Part shown: in pieces, positions 7,572 through 18,211 of the stretch
Position numbering within the stretch: position 1 is the stretch's first letter
Layout: each line of letters begins with the position of its first letter
Assembly (NCBI GenBank): GCA_024998685.1
Contig: JACOEH010000041.1
Location: 1 to 42,208, forward strand
Direction: 5' to 3'
DNA: 42,208 bases
Source of the DNA: Nitrospira sp.
GTDB lineage: Bacteria; Nitrospirota; Nitrospiria; Nitrospirales; Nitrospiraceae
Translations under genes and position numbers: made by a program
Notes under the pieces: generated by a model
Databases searched by the model: none
What the model saw: only the letters and a program-made list of their open reading frames with translations
Told to the model about the DNA's origin: nothing

Positions 7572-8672
7572 TCAGGCATCGAGGACTTCTCTAAGATGTT
7601 TAAGGATGCTTAGTCCTACGACCTCACCTAATCGAACAGGCACGGCATTGCCAACCATACGCCCAATGGTTGCGAAGCAGTAAGTCTCCCCCGGTTTCAC
7701 GAATTCATAGTTGCGTGGGAAAGACTGGAGGATGGCTCCCTCTCGCAAGGAGATGGCGCGATGTTGTTCAGGGTGACCGAATCGTCCATTGCCAAAACCG
7801 AAGAATTGCGTTGTGATCGTAGGGGAGGGTTTGTTCCATTCCATTCGACCATAGACACTGGGGTATGTCTTGCCAGATTTAGTGCGATGACATTTGGCAA
7901 TCAATTCTTTCGGCCAGTCGCGCCATGTACCGCCAGGTTTCGATCGACGAATGCGGCGGAGATTCAACGACGATAGTCGGCTGCTGCAATGAAGTGGGTC
8001 TACTGCGAAGGCTTCACCTGCGGCGAGGGGAGGTAATTCACTCAAGACATCCTTCACACAGCAATAGCTATCTGGTTTATGCGTATGCGGTATGAGCTCG
8101 ATTGGCCCAAGTCTTGATGCCACGAGCACGAGGCGTCGTCGGTGTTGGGGAATGCCGTAATCGGGGCAGTAGACGACACGCTTTTCTTCGTCTTCGTCGA
8201 AATGAAATCCTACATCTGCAAGCGTAGCAAGAAAGTCAGCAAAAACAGAATGCCGTTGGAGCTCCGGTACATTTTCCATACTGACGATATCGGGCTTCAA
8301 TTCTCGCACTAGGCGAGCAAACTCATGTAGCAAGCTCCATTTGGTATCTGCCTTCGTATCTTGGCCCTGGGTATACCTGGAGAAGGGCTGACAGGGGGCA
8401 CAACCGACAAGGATGCGAACATGATCTTTGGGGTAGTGACTCGCGAGCGTCTCGCCGTCGAGTTCGCTAACGCTCGTAGTGATGAACCTTGTGCCCGGGT
8501 TATTGTGTTCGTAAGCATGTCGGCAGGCGTTGTCAGTATCATAGCCCGCGACAATGGAGATTCCAGCGTCAAGCAAGCCGCGGGTAAGTCCGCCCGCCCC
8601 GCAGAACAAATCTACGGCAGTCGCTATCAATGGACGACCACTCGTCCTTTTTCTTCTGAAATCTGAAGACAT
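7572..8672 (-). CDS. DNA (cytosine-5-)-methyltransferase
   Basis: A 366-residue C5 methyltransferase using S-adenosylmethionine. Motif I is DLFCGAGGLTRGLL (21-34), motif IV is the catalytic PCQPFS (Cys94), motif VI is ENVPEL (133-138), motif VIII is QHRRR (176-180), and motif X is GNAVP near residue 341. A short target-recognition region lies at about 200-290 before SPTITTQFFGFGNGRFGHPEQ. It is the first gene of a four-gene operon with DUF262, HEPN and Vsr genes. The recognition sequence cannot be read. No endonuclease of the PD-(D/E)XK or HNH type accompanies it. No strong Shine-Dalgarno sequence precedes the ATG. Confidence 0.95.
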   Translation of the reverse strand: MSSDFRRKRTSGRPLIATAVDLFCGAGGLTRGLLDAGISIVAGYDTDNACRHAYEHNNPGTRFITTSVSELDGETLASHYPKDHVRILVGCAPCQPFSRYTQGQDTKADTKWSLLHEFARLVRELKPDIVSMENVPELQRHSVFADFLATLADVGFHFDEDEEKRVVYCPDYGIPQHRRRLVLVASRLGPIELIPHTHKPDSYCCVKDVLSELPPLAAGEAFAVDPLHCSSRLSSLNLRRIRRSKPGGTWRDWPKELIAKCHRTKSGKTYPSVYGRMEWNKPSPTITTQFFGFGNGRFGHPEQHRAISLREGAILQSFPRNYEFVKPGETYCFATIGRMVGNAVPVRLGEVVGLSILKHLREVLDA

Positions 8673-8982
8673 GCTATAAGTTTACAGGCATGCTCAAATG
8701 CAGAATCCGCTTCTGACAATGTCTGCATTGGCCATAGAAGATGACAAATGAGGGCATTCTACTTTTTCGGGGTACGGCTAGTCCATGTTTTTAGGAATGA
8801 GGGTCGACCGACTTCCAGCATGCACGATACTCCTTGCTCGGCAGCGTTGACGAGCATCTCGCTCGACCGCGATCATATCGTATTGACAGCTCCTAGGTCC
8901 CAATGCTAACTTTCCGCGCTCTGCTTCGTGCCTCGCACGAACCCTTTAGGTTTGTCCAAATAACGCATGTGGATCTGGAACG
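8673..8982. promoter_or_regulatory. intergenic region with candidate promoter for the F1 ATP synthase operon
   Basis: This 310-bp gap holds no convincing gene. TTGACA at 8883-8888 followed after 18 bases by TAACTT (8907-8912) is a plausible but imperfect promoter about 70 bp before atpH. The left part probably also carries the promoter of the divergent methyltransferase operon, which could not be pinned down. Confidence 0.4.
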
Positions 8983-9522
8983 GTGATTAAGACAACAGTT
9001 GCGCGACGTTACGCTCAAGCCCTCTTCGAGCTCCTCGATCAATCAACCATCGAAGCCACGCGGGGGACGCTCAGCGGCCTTGGTCAGGCCATGAAGGAAT
9101 CAGCTCAGCTCCGTCATGTGGTGGCCTCACCTGCGTTCGGGGTGGAGGAGAAGATCGCCGTCCTGACGGCGCTCGGCGACAAGTTGGGATGCCCTCCGAC
9201 CGGTAAAGCGTTTTTGGCGCAGTTGGTGAAAAAGAATCGGGTGGGCTTTCTGCCGGAAATCGCCGACGCATTCGGCAAGTTGGTTGATGAATCAAAGCGG
9301 ACGCAGCCGGTGACGGTTTCCTCCGCGACGGATCTTCCACCGGCGGAACAGGATCGAATCAGGACAAGCCTACGCGAAACACTCAAGCGCGAAGTCGATG
9401 TGACGTTTCAGACCGATGCCGGTCACCTCGCCGGTCTGCAGATTCACATCGGCAGCACGGTGGTCGACGGCACCGTCCGAGGCCGCTTGAGCGATTTGCA
9501 AGTCCTGCTGACGCGAGAATAA
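8983..9522 (+). CDS. atpH: ATP synthase F1 subunit delta
   Basis: A 179-residue peripheral-stalk subunit that joins F1 to the b-subunit stalk (OSCP equivalent). The N-terminal VARRYAQALFELL and the C-terminal DVTFQTDAGHLAGLQIHIGSTVVDGTVRGRLSDLQ are the conserved ends of the family. Translation starts at a GTG (8983), ten bases before atpA after its stop. It is the first gene of atpH-A-G-D-C; the F0 genes (atpB, E, F) are not in the window, and upstream lies a defence operon on the other strand. Confidence 0.95.
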   Translation: MIKTTVARRYAQALFELLDQSTIEATRGTLSGLGQAMKESAQLRHVVASPAFGVEEKIAVLTALGDKLGCPPTGKAFLAQLVKKNRVGFLPEIADAFGKLVDESKRTQPVTVSSATDLPPAEQDRIRTSLRETLKREVDVTFQTDAGHLAGLQIHIGSTVVDGTVRGRLSDLQVLLTRE

Positions 9523-9531
9523 GGAGTAGCT

Positions 9532-11052
9532 ATGCAGATCAGGGCAGAAGAAATCAGTGCAATCATCAAAGAGAAGATCAAAGGCTTCGACAAACAGGTC
9601 GATGTCAAGGAGACAGGATCCGTCATTCAGGTCGGCGACGGGATCGCCAAGGTCTACGGCCTCGATGGAGCCATGGCCGGCGAGATGCTTGAATTCCCCG
9701 GTGGTCTCTACGGCATTGCGCTGAACCTCGAGGAAGACAATGTCGGCGCCGTGTTGATGGGCGACGATGTCGGTATCAAAGAAGGCGATCCGGTCAAGCG
9801 CACGGGCCGCATCGCGGAAATCCCGGTCGGCGAGGCGCTCGTCGGTCGCGTCGTGAACGCCATCGGTCAGCCGATCGACGGCAAGGGCTCGATCAAGTCG
9901 CAGCACTCCTCCCGCATCGAAGTCGTGGCGCCCGGCGTGAACACGCGCCAATCCGTTCGCGAGCCCCTGCAGACCGGCATCAAGGCCATCGATGCCATGA
10001 TCCCCATCGGCCGTGGCCAGCGCGAATTGATCATCGGCGACCGCCAGACCGGGAAGACCGCGATTGCGGTCGATACGATCATCAATCAAAAAGGTCTGAA
10101 CGTCTTCTGTATCTACGTCGCGGTCGGCCAGAAGCGCTCGACGGTCGCGCGAGTCGTGAAGACGCTCGAAGAAAATCATGCCATGGAGTACAGCATGGTG
10201 GTCTCCGCCAGCGCCAGCGACCCGGCGCCGATGCAATTCCTGGCGCCGTTCGCAGGCGCCGCGATCGGGGAGTATTTCCGCGACCACGGTAAGCATGCGC
10301 TGATCGTGTACGACGATTTGTCCAAACACGCGGTCGCCTACCGCGAGCTGTCGTTGTTGCTCCGCCGGCCGCCGGGCCGCGAAGCCTATCCTGGCGACGT
10401 GTTCTATCTCCACTCACGGTTGCTGGAACGTGCGGCCAAGCTGAACGATAAGCTGGGTGGAGGCAGTCTCACGGCGCTTCCCATCATCGAAACGCAGGCA
10501 GGCGACGTATCGGCGTACATTCCGACGAACGTCATTTCGATCACGGACGGTCAGATCTATCTGGGAAGCGATCTGTTTTATTCCGGTATCCGTCCCGCGA
10601 TTAACGTCGGTCTGTCGGTCTCCCGGGTCGGCGGATCCGCGCAGATCAAGACCATGAAACAGGTGGCCGGAACGCTCCGGTTGGACCTCGCGCAGTATCG
10701 TGAAATGGCGGCGTTCTCTCAATTCGGCAGTGAACTGGATAAAGCGACCCAGATGCAGTTGGCGCGAGGTGTGCGCATGGTGGAATTGCTCAAACAGGGC
10801 CAGTATAAACCGATGCCGGTGGCCGATCAGGTCCTCTCGATTTACGCGGGTGTCAACGGGTTCCTCGACGATGTGCCGGTGGACAGGGTGCAGCAGTTCG
10901 AGGGCGATCTGCTCCACTACATCCAGCAGAACCATCCGGAGTTGAAAAAAGAAGTCACGACCATCGGCAAGATCGACGACAAGGTCGGCGGCCGACTGAA
11001 AGAGATCATCACGACCTTCAAGCAGAAGATGGGGTACGGGGCGAAATCGTAA
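9532..11052 (+). CDS. atpA: ATP synthase F1 subunit alpha
   Basis: A 506-residue regulatory nucleotide-binding subunit of F1. The Walker A motif GDRQTGKT is at 169-176, followed by [47 protein letters not shown] (Walker B and the alpha signature region). The segment around [18 protein letters not shown] supplies the arginine finger to beta catalytic sites. Length is standard. It starts nine bases after atpH with AAGGAG upstream. Nothing is missing. Confidence 0.98.
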   Translation: MQIRAEEISAIIKEKIKGFDKQVDVKETGSVIQVGDGIAKVYGLDGAMAGEMLEFPGGLYGIALNLEEDNVGAVLMGDDVGIKEGDPVKRTGRIAEIPVGEALVGRVVNAIGQPIDGKGSIKSQHSSRIEVVAPGVNTRQSVREPLQTGIKAIDAMIPIGRGQRELIIGDRQTGKTAIAVDTIINQKGLNVFCIYVAVGQKRSTVARVVKTLEENHAMEYSMVVSASASDPAPMQFLAPFAGAAIGEYFRDHGKHALIVYDDLSKHAVAYRELSLLLRRPPGREAYPGDVFYLHSRLLERAAKLNDKLGGGSLTALPIIETQAGDVSAYIPTNVISITDGQIYLGSDLFYSGIRPAINVGLSVSRVGGSAQIKTMKQVAGTLRLDLAQYREMAAFSQFGSELDKATQMQLARGVRMVELLKQGQYKPMPVADQVLSIYAGVNGFLDDVPVDRVQQFEGDLLHYIQQNHPELKKEVTTIGKIDDKVGGRLKEIITTFKQKMGYGAKS

Positions 11053-11158
11053 GCATAGGAGTGAGTATCGAGGACTCAGGACTGAGACATACGACAGGGA
11101 GCCGCCGGGTTTGCAATCTCAGTCTTCAGCACTCAGTTCACAGCCCTGATGGAATATA
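11053..11158. repeat. imperfect inverted repeat between atpA and atpG
   Basis: GACTGAGA (11080-11087) pairs with TCTCAGTC (11117-11124), flanked by further CTCAG/CACTCAG words. The composition resembles the longer palindrome between atpG and atpD. It may slow or process the operon mRNA, or be a dispersed repeat. Confidence 0.5.
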
Positions 11159-12037
11159 ATGCCTAGCCTTCAATCGTTGCGCAGAAAGATAGCGGCCTTC
11201 AAGAATACCCAGAAGATCACCAAGGCCATGAAGATGGTGGCCGCGGCGAAGCTCAAGCGCTCGCAGGATCGTATTCTTTCCGCGCGTCCCTATGCCCATA
11301 AGATGCGTGGGGTATTGAGCAATCTGAGCCGGCGCGTGAACCGTTCTTCCCATCCGCTTCTGCAGAAACGCGAAGGGAGAAAGGTGGAGGTGCTCGTCGT
11401 CACGAGCGATCGCGGGTTGTGCGGTGGTTTCAACGGCAACATCGTCCGCAAGAGTTCCGAATTCGTCCGGCAGTGCGAATCCCGCGGCTTGCACGTGAAT
11501 TTGAGCATCATCGGCCGCAAAGGGCGAGACTATTTTAGACGGCGCAGTTGGCCCATCCGTCAGGAGTGGACCGGCATATTCGATAAACTCAGTTTCGAAC
11601 ATGCGATCGATATCGGCGGCGATCTCACGGATAACTTCGTCAAAGGCACGTTCGACGAGGTGTACGTCGTGTACAACGAATTCAAATCCGCCATTCAGCA
11701 GCGCGTGATCGTCGAAAAACTCTTCCCCGTCGATGCTCAGGTTGAGTTCGGTGCGGCGCAAATGGAAGGGATGACCGGCGGCAGTTACCTGTACGAGCCG
11801 GATGAGGCGGAGCTGTTGAGCGCTCTGGTGCCGAAGCATTTCCAAGTGCAGGCCTACCGGATTTTGCTGGAATCAGCGGCCGCCGAACACGGCGCCCGTA
11901 TGGCCGCCATGGACGGGGCGACGCGCAACGCCGGTCAGCTCATCAAGAAAGTGACGCTCTACTACAACAAGACCAGACAGGCTGCGATTACGAAAGAACT
12001 CATGGACATCGTCGGCGGCGCCGAAGCATTGAAGTAA
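11159..12037 (+). CDS. atpG: ATP synthase F1 subunit gamma
   Basis: A 292-residue central rotor shaft. The N-terminal helix LQSLRRKIAAFKNTQKITKAMKMVAAAKLKRSQ and the C-terminal helix AAMDGATRNAGQLIKKVTLYYNKTRQAAITKELMDIVGGAEAL are the two arms of the coiled coil that turns inside alpha3beta3. The central RKVEVLVVTSDRGLCGGFNGNI is the family motif. Spacing to both neighbours is about 100 bp, unlike the tight atpH-atpA gap, and both spacers hold inverted repeats. Confidence 0.97.
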   Translation: MPSLQSLRRKIAAFKNTQKITKAMKMVAAAKLKRSQDRILSARPYAHKMRGVLSNLSRRVNRSSHPLLQKREGRKVEVLVVTSDRGLCGGFNGNIVRKSSEFVRQCESRGLHVNLSIIGRKGRDYFRRRSWPIRQEWTGIFDKLSFEHAIDIGGDLTDNFVKGTFDEVYVVYNEFKSAIQQRVIVEKLFPVDAQVEFGAAQMEGMTGGSYLYEPDEAELLSALVPKHFQVQAYRILLESAAAEHGARMAAMDGATRNAGQLIKKVTLYYNKTRQAAITKELMDIVGGAEALK

Positions 12038-12042
12038 GACAG

Positions 12043-13576
<1,534 letters not shown>

Positions 13577-13588
13577 GCGCAATTCGGC

Positions 13589-13663
13589 AGGGTTGATCTC
13601 CTGCTCGCTGCCCGCGCACGATAAAAATGTGCTCGATCTATGCGTGCAATTGAGATCAACCCT
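13589..13663. repeat. 12-bp perfect inverted repeat between atpD and atpC
   Basis: AGGGTTGATCTC (13589-13600) and its exact complement GAGATCAACCCT (13652-13663) are separated by 51 bases. The arms bracket the 125-bp gap between the two genes. The sequence differs from the CTCAG-type repeats upstream. It may be a mobile repeat or an mRNA processing stem. Confidence 0.6.
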
Positions 13664-13701
13664 CCCGGTTGCGCCCTGGATGCTGGAAGAGGAAGGAGAA
13701 G

Positions 13702-14124
13702 ATGGCGGGAAAGATTCTATTAGAGGTTGTGACGCCGGAGAAGCAGCTGTTGAGCCTGCAAGTGGATGAGGTCATTGCCCCTGGGTCTGAGGGAGAGTTC
13801 GGCGTGCTGCCTGGACACTGCCATTTCCTGTCAACTCTTCGCATCGGCGAACTTCGTTATCGTGTCGATGGTCAGGCCCATTCCATGGCCGTACTGTGGG
13901 GCTTTGCCGAAGTCACACCGACCAAAGTCACCGTCATGGCGGAAGTTGCCGAAAGAGCTGAAGACATCGATGTGGAACGGGCTACTGCCAAAGTCACTGA
14001 GGCGGAGCGACGCCTCCAAGCCGGCGGCTTACCGTCCGAAGTCAAAGAAGCCCAGATCAGTCTCGAAAAGGCTCGTCTTCGCAAGAAAATTGCCGAACGT
14101 TCTCAAAAAACCGGCCACGCCTAA
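13702..14124 (+). CDS. atpC: ATP synthase F1 subunit epsilon
   Basis: A 140-residue subunit that couples the rotor to the c-ring and can inhibit ATP hydrolysis. The N-terminal beta sandwich reads KILLEVVTPEKQLLSLQVDEVIAPGSEGEFGVLPGHCHFLSTL; the C-terminal helical hairpin runs from about residue 88 (RAEDIDVERATAKVTEAERRLQ) to the end. The Met at 13702 is preceded by GGAAGGAG and matches the family start, so 11 extra upstream codons were dropped. It is the last gene of the operon. Confidence 0.96.
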   Translation: MAGKILLEVVTPEKQLLSLQVDEVIAPGSEGEFGVLPGHCHFLSTLRIGELRYRVDGQAHSMAVLWGFAEVTPTKVTVMAEVAERAEDIDVERATAKVTEAERRLQAGGLPSEVKEAQISLEKARLRKKIAERSQKTGHA

Positions 14125-14324
14125 ACCATCAATTCTCTTACTGCATGACTTGCATCTTAAGTTATGCGACCTCCTCACGCACAGTCTATTCCGGCATCCC
14201 ATTGCGCCTGACCGACAGAGCTGTGATCACTACGCCGGTCAAGAATGCTGGTTCCTCTCTTGTTCGATTTCTCAAGGGCCATAGGCATTCAGTGGCCGCT
14301 GCTCGACGCTGCTGGACGGCTACT

Positions 14325-14360
14325 GTCCCAACCGAATACTGATCACGATCACGCCCATGA
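14325..14360. repeat. duplicated 3' end of the downstream haem-protein gene
   Basis: Positions 14325-14360 match 14398-14433 at about 33 of 36 bases with a 73-bp offset. On the minus strand this copy would encode MGVIVISIRLGQ-stop, closely like MGAIVISIQLG in the gene. It is out of frame with the intact gene and lies beyond its stop. The 260 bp between atpC and the gene hold nothing else recognised. Confidence 0.7.
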
Positions 14361-14380
14361 TTGGATGGCGATCTGATCCT

Positions 14381-14989
14381 CTATCCAGGGAAACCGGGTC
14401 CCAACTGAATACTGATCACGATCGCACCCATGACATCATTCATCTTGAAGTCTCGCTTCGGACTGTCGGGATGGGCATTATGGCAGCCGATACAGGCCTG
14501 AGTGACGGCTAGATCGGGATACACCGCTTCATAATAACGGGTGTTGCCTACCTTTGTGACCCCGGTGAAGGGATGGTTGGGTTGAGTCACGATAGTACCC
14601 AGCGCAATACTTTGGAGAGGAGTTGTCGCGACATTTCGCTTATTGATCGGCCACAAGCTGATCAGCCGGTACTGGATGCCTATACCCTTCTTATCGAGGT
14701 GCCGTCCGGATTCCAATAGAAATTGGGCCGGCAGGGGTAAGGTGTGCATGTTTTCCCAATTTTCCGAGGCGACGACGATCCCTTTCGATTGCATGCGTTC
14801 CACGACATGCCTGGTATACGAATCTCGGTCAGCCTCGATGACGGCATGGATGTAGTCGGCTACCTGGTCCATCGACATACAGATCGATGTGGTCCCGGGC
14901 AAGGTGCGAGTCGGGTACAGGACAATCGCGCCTCCTATTGCCAATCCCAACAGAGCAGCTACCCACAGCATTTTTTTGGAGAACGTCAT
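14381..14989 (-). CDS. DUF3365 (Tll0287-like) c-type haem protein
   Basis: A 202-residue membrane-anchored periplasmic protein. Residues 7-25 form a signal anchor. Residues about 40-160 match the DUF3365 sensor-like domain (KGIGIQYRLISLWPINKRN, YYEAVYPDLAV). CIGCH at 166-170 is a single haem c attachment motif. Proteins of this family sense or carry electrons in redox stress; the partner is not visible here. AAGGAGG precedes the ATG. The gene ends in MGAIVISIQLGPGFPG, and a small out-of-frame duplicate of this end lies just downstream. Confidence 0.8.
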   Translation of the reverse strand: MTFSKKMLWVAALLGLAIGGAIVLYPTRTLPGTTSICMSMDQVADYIHAVIEADRDSYTRHVVERMQSKGIVVASENWENMHTLPLPAQFLLESGRHLDKKGIGIQYRLISLWPINKRNVATTPLQSIALGTIVTQPNHPFTGVTKVGNTRYYEAVYPDLAVTQACIGCHNAHPDSPKRDFKMNDVMGAIVISIQLGPGFPG

Positions 14990-15520
14990 AGAAACCTCCT
15001 TGTTGTGCGCGCGAATGGATCGTCCGACCGGTCACATCCCGCGAGCAGGTGAATGGCGTCGGTGTCAAAAATGAGAAATCGTTGTGTCAGTGGGTGGACC
15101 AATGCCCCTGCCGGATCAGTCCGAGAAATAATATGAGCGGATCGGAAGGGTCTGATGAAACTGTGCGGATCAATGGGTACGCCGGTGTTACCGGCGGGTT
15201 CCCTGAGAGGCAAGCGATTGTGGGAAGGCACCAAAGACATGGCCCCGTTCCCTTACTCTTATGACCTGACGCGCCCACACAGTCATACGACACAGAAGCA
15301 TACTCTCCGGTCTGCGCGTTGTCCAATGTGGTGAGCACGAGTCGAGGTAAGATGACACACCTCCCCTGAAAGCCGTCCTCGCCTGGTGTCTGAGCGGTTT
15401 TGTCCCTGGACTGGGCTCGGGAGACCCTGAGATTATCGAAGGGTCTCGAATCGCCATGAATAATGTAGACTCTCTCTCCTGACATTTGACCGGTGAGACG
15501 CGGGAGCGGTAGGGTATGCC
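14990..15520. other. 531-bp gene-poor stretch with a REP-like palindrome
   Basis: No convincing gene was found. GAGACCCT (15421-15428) and AGGGTCTC (15440-15447) form a perfect 8-bp stem with an 11-base loop. The surrounding word order (ccctgagattatcgaaggg) resembles widespread intergenic REP-type elements whose translation looks like PFDNLRVS. Several open frames here lack ribosome-binding sites and family features. Confidence 0.45.
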
Positions 15521-16507
15521 GTGACCCCGTTCCTTCTCCTTGTGACTCTCGCTTTTTCATCCAGCGCATGGTCGCTTGAGGAGCCGTGGCTCTTTCAGCC
15601 GGTATCTTCGACCACGACATTGAGGGGTGACGAGTTGCTTCGGATCGGCGAAATCCATGACGTGCAGAACCACCTTGCGGAAGCCCTTACGTATTATGAA
15701 CAGGCGCGCGAATCGTTCCGAGCGACCAAGCAGCGGCAAGGCGAAGCCACAGCCCTGACCAGGATCGGTGCAATTTTCGAACGACAGGGCCGGAGAGAAC
15801 CAGCGGCCGAGCAGCTTCGCGACGCCGTGGCGCTCTTCGCAAAAGTTCCCGCCAGCCCGGCTCATGGAGATGCGCTGTTGACGCTCGGAAAAGTCTCTGC
15901 CTGGTTGGGATCGCGAGAAGAAGCCGGTCGCTTGTTTGAACGAGCGATGGACCGATACAGCCGGTCGCGCAACGTCCAAGGGGTAGTTTCGGCAAGGATA
16001 CAATTCGGGCTCCTACGCATCAGCGACGGGTTGACCCAAGAAGGACTCCGGGTCCTTGAACAGGCACTGAAGGATGCCCGCAACCGTCATAACAACGATC
16101 AGACACTCGCGGCATTGCTTGCACTCGGCGATGCCCGTTGGATCATGGATGAGCCCGATGCGGCGAAGCAGTATTACGAAGGGGCGCTTGCGTCGGTCGA
16201 GCAAAGACCTCAAGCCGGCATGGAGGCAGTGTTGCGTTACCGCCTGTCTGTGATCTATGGCGCCATCGGCCAACAGGAGAAGGGAATAGGATCGGCGAAG
16301 CGCGCGGTGACTCTCTATCAATCGTCGCGCGATTCATCCGGCGAGGCGGCGTCCTGGTCGCTGCTGGCTTCTCTGTATGAAGCGCTCGGGCAGCATCAAG
16401 AGGCGGACGAGGCCGGACAGCGCGCGCTTGCAATTTTCCGCCGGCGACACGTTGTCGTCCATGCCGCCGGCCCATGGGAAAATCCTCTCCTCTCAGAGTC
16501 GAAGTGA
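15521..16507 (+). CDS. exported tetratricopeptide-repeat protein
   Basis: A 328-residue protein beginning at GTG with a signal peptide (LLLVTLAFSSSAWSLEEP). From about residue 35 to 310 it is a series of roughly seven 34-40-residue TPR units, for example LRIGEIHDVQNHLAEALTYYEQARE, TRIGAIFERQGRREPAAEQLRDAV, LLTLGKVSAWLGSREEAGRLFERAM and SLLASLYEALGQHQEADEAGQRAL. TPRs are scaffolds for protein contacts; no enzyme domain is present, so the partner is unknown. A GGAG lies about 10 bases upstream. It is likely periplasmic. Confidence 0.8.
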   Translation: MTPFLLLVTLAFSSSAWSLEEPWLFQPVSSTTTLRGDELLRIGEIHDVQNHLAEALTYYEQARESFRATKQRQGEATALTRIGAIFERQGRREPAAEQLRDAVALFAKVPASPAHGDALLTLGKVSAWLGSREEAGRLFERAMDRYSRSRNVQGVVSARIQFGLLRISDGLTQEGLRVLEQALKDARNRHNNDQTLAALLALGDARWIMDEPDAAKQYYEGALASVEQRPQAGMEAVLRYRLSVIYGAIGQQEKGIGSAKRAVTLYQSSRDSSGEAASWSLLASLYEALGQHQEADEAGQRALAIFRRRHVVVHAAGPWENPLLSESK

Positions 16508-16784
16508 AACCATAGAACCGTTGTCGATTGTCCATTCCGAAGCAGATCTACAAAGATATATCGGAGCAGTTTTTCCGTGAAGCTCCGGTATCACGAGGAC
16601 GTGCGTCGAGCAGATGCTCGATCCACTTCGACGGCAATGTTTCGACCGACTCGTAAATGCGGGATTGCCGCCAAGACGAGATCTCGGCGAGGTCTTCTTT
16701 CTGAAAACGATGCTCGACGAAAGAAGCAAACCAACGATATCTCCAATTGCATTTAGCCGATGCTCTTTAGTAGCGTACTCCCTC

Positions 16785-17789
16785 ATGATTACAGAATTTA
16801 TCATCACCGCGGGAGAGCAGCCAAAACGGTTGGATCTCTTTCTCGCCAATCGGGAACGGGATGTCTCACGCTCGGCGTTGCAACGGCTGATCGAGCTGGG
16901 GCGCATCCGCATCAACGATCAGATGGTCAAGCCGAGTCACAAAATCAAACCCGGCGATAAGATCACCATGGACGTGCCGAAGCCGGAGCCCCTTTCGATC
17001 AAGGGGGAGGCGATCCCTCTTGAAGTTCTGTTCGAGGATGAGTCTCTTCTGGTCTTGAATAAGCCGCCCGGGATCGTCGTCCATCCTGCTCCAGGGAACT
17101 GGACCGGTACGCTTGTCAACGCACTGCTGCATCATTTTCAGACGTCGGGTGGAACCATTTCGACCATTGGAGGGAAAGAGCGGCCGGGCCTCGTCCACCG
17201 ACTGGACAAAGAAACGTCCGGCGTCATGGTGATTACGAAGACCGATACGGCACATCGTGCTCTTGCAGCGCAATTCAAGCTCCATACCATCACAAGGGTC
17301 TATGAGGCATTGGTCTGGGGCGTTCCCAAGAAAGGCCGGGGACTGATCGATCTGGCTATCGGTCGGGACAGCAAAGACCGGAAGAAATTTTCGTCGAAAA
17401 CGACCAGCCCTAAGGAATCTGTGACGGAGTATGCGGTCGAGCGGCGGTATGGGAGAGTGGCCGCCCATGTGCTGCTTTACCCGCGAACCGGCCGAACACA
17501 CCAGCTTCGGGTTCATCTCACCTCCTTGGGACATCCCATTCTAGGGGATCACACATACGGAGGGAGAAAAGTGTGTATGATCGGCCAAGTAGAGATTCCT
17601 CGGGTGATGCTCCATGCCAGAACCCTCGGCTTCACTCATCCGGTGACGGGAAATGTGGAGGACTTCACGAGGTCTGCGCCTAACGATATGGAACAGGTGA
17701 TGTGTGCGCTTGAACAGTTCCTCATCCCCGGGAGGAAGGAGTCGCGTGGACGGGTCGCCGACATGTCCATTGCCGAGGATGCATGCTGA
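16785..17789 (+). CDS. rluD: RluD-family ribosomal large-subunit pseudouridine synthase
   Basis: A 334-residue enzyme that converts selected uridines of 23S rRNA to pseudouridine. An S4 RNA-binding domain spans about 14-75 (KRLDLFLANRERDVSRSALQRLIELGRIRIN). The catalytic motif HRLDKETSG (139-146) holds the nucleophile Asp141. LNKPPGIVVHPAPGN and GRTHQLRVHLTSLGHPILGD are the other conserved blocks. The Met at 16785 was chosen because the family begins near here; 57 upstream in-frame codons look non-coding. No clear Shine-Dalgarno sequence is seen. It overlaps the next gene by 7 bp. RluC/RluB-like specificity cannot be excluded. Confidence 0.92.
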   Translation: MITEFIITAGEQPKRLDLFLANRERDVSRSALQRLIELGRIRINDQMVKPSHKIKPGDKITMDVPKPEPLSIKGEAIPLEVLFEDESLLVLNKPPGIVVHPAPGNWTGTLVNALLHHFQTSGGTISTIGGKERPGLVHRLDKETSGVMVITKTDTAHRALAAQFKLHTITRVYEALVWGVPKKGRGLIDLAIGRDSKDRKKFSSKTTSPKESVTEYAVERRYGRVAAHVLLYPRTGRTHQLRVHLTSLGHPILGDHTYGGRKVCMIGQVEIPRVMLHARTLGFTHPVTGNVEDFTRSAPNDMEQVMCALEQFLIPGRKESRGRVADMSIAEDAC

Positions 17790-18205
17790 CCACTGAAGTG
17801 CTCGATGCCGTGGGAGGATTAACGGCTCATCTCAAGTCCTATGCCGCCAAGCTTCCACCCATTGTCCACTTGAGCGCATTGTCCTCGGGCCTGAAACCTT
17901 CCTTCGAGGCGGTCGATAGCTATGAAACCATCGTCTCCCGTGCCCGAAGCCAGAATGCCGGAACTCCATACAAGGCGCTGAATGAGTCGTTGGTGTCGTC
18001 TCTGGAGGCGTTTGAAATCGGGAACCTCCTCGGGGCCGTTCAACCGCTTCTCTCGGCATTGGATCACTTGGAACGAATGCAGCGGGATCGTGAAATTGAG
18101 ATGGGACGAATGGACGAAAAGCGGCTCAAGGAGTACCGCGCTGCGCTACACAAAGTCCTTCCAGGCAATAAGCCTGAGCTGGACGGCGCAGGCGGCGGTA
18201 TGTGA
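17783..18205 (+). CDS. hypothetical protein coupled to rluD
   Basis: A 140-residue soluble protein that overlaps the 3' end of the pseudouridine synthase gene. It has no signal peptide, membrane segment or known motif. Several amphipathic helices are evident (SLEAFEIGNLLGAVQPLLSALDHLERMQRDREIEMGRMDEKRLKEYRAAL), suggesting a helical bundle, and the C-terminus is charged and glycine-rich. The family is not recognised. Overlap implies cotranscription. Confidence 0.65.
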   Translation: MLTTEVLDAVGGLTAHLKSYAAKLPPIVHLSALSSGLKPSFEAVDSYETIVSRARSQNAGTPYKALNESLVSSLEAFEIGNLLGAVQPLLSALDHLERMQRDREIEMGRMDEKRLKEYRAALHKVLPGNKPELDGAGGGM

Positions 18206-18211
18206 GAAAGT

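Noticed and set aside
9370-10413. 347-codon minus-strand frame inside atpA and atpH
   Set aside because: This is a shadow frame of the high-GC alpha-subunit gene; it is rich in Arg, Asp and His as expected of an antisense translation.
15087-15620. 177-codon minus-strand frame spanning the gap and the TPR gene start
   Set aside because: It is low in complexity and runs antisense to the exported TPR gene. Part of it is translated REP-like sequence (PFDNLRVS). It has no ribosome-binding site or recognised motif.
16493-16915. 140-codon minus-strand frame at the start of the pseudouridine synthase gene
   Set aside because: Antisense to the well-supported RluD coding sequence, arginine/serine-rich, with no family.
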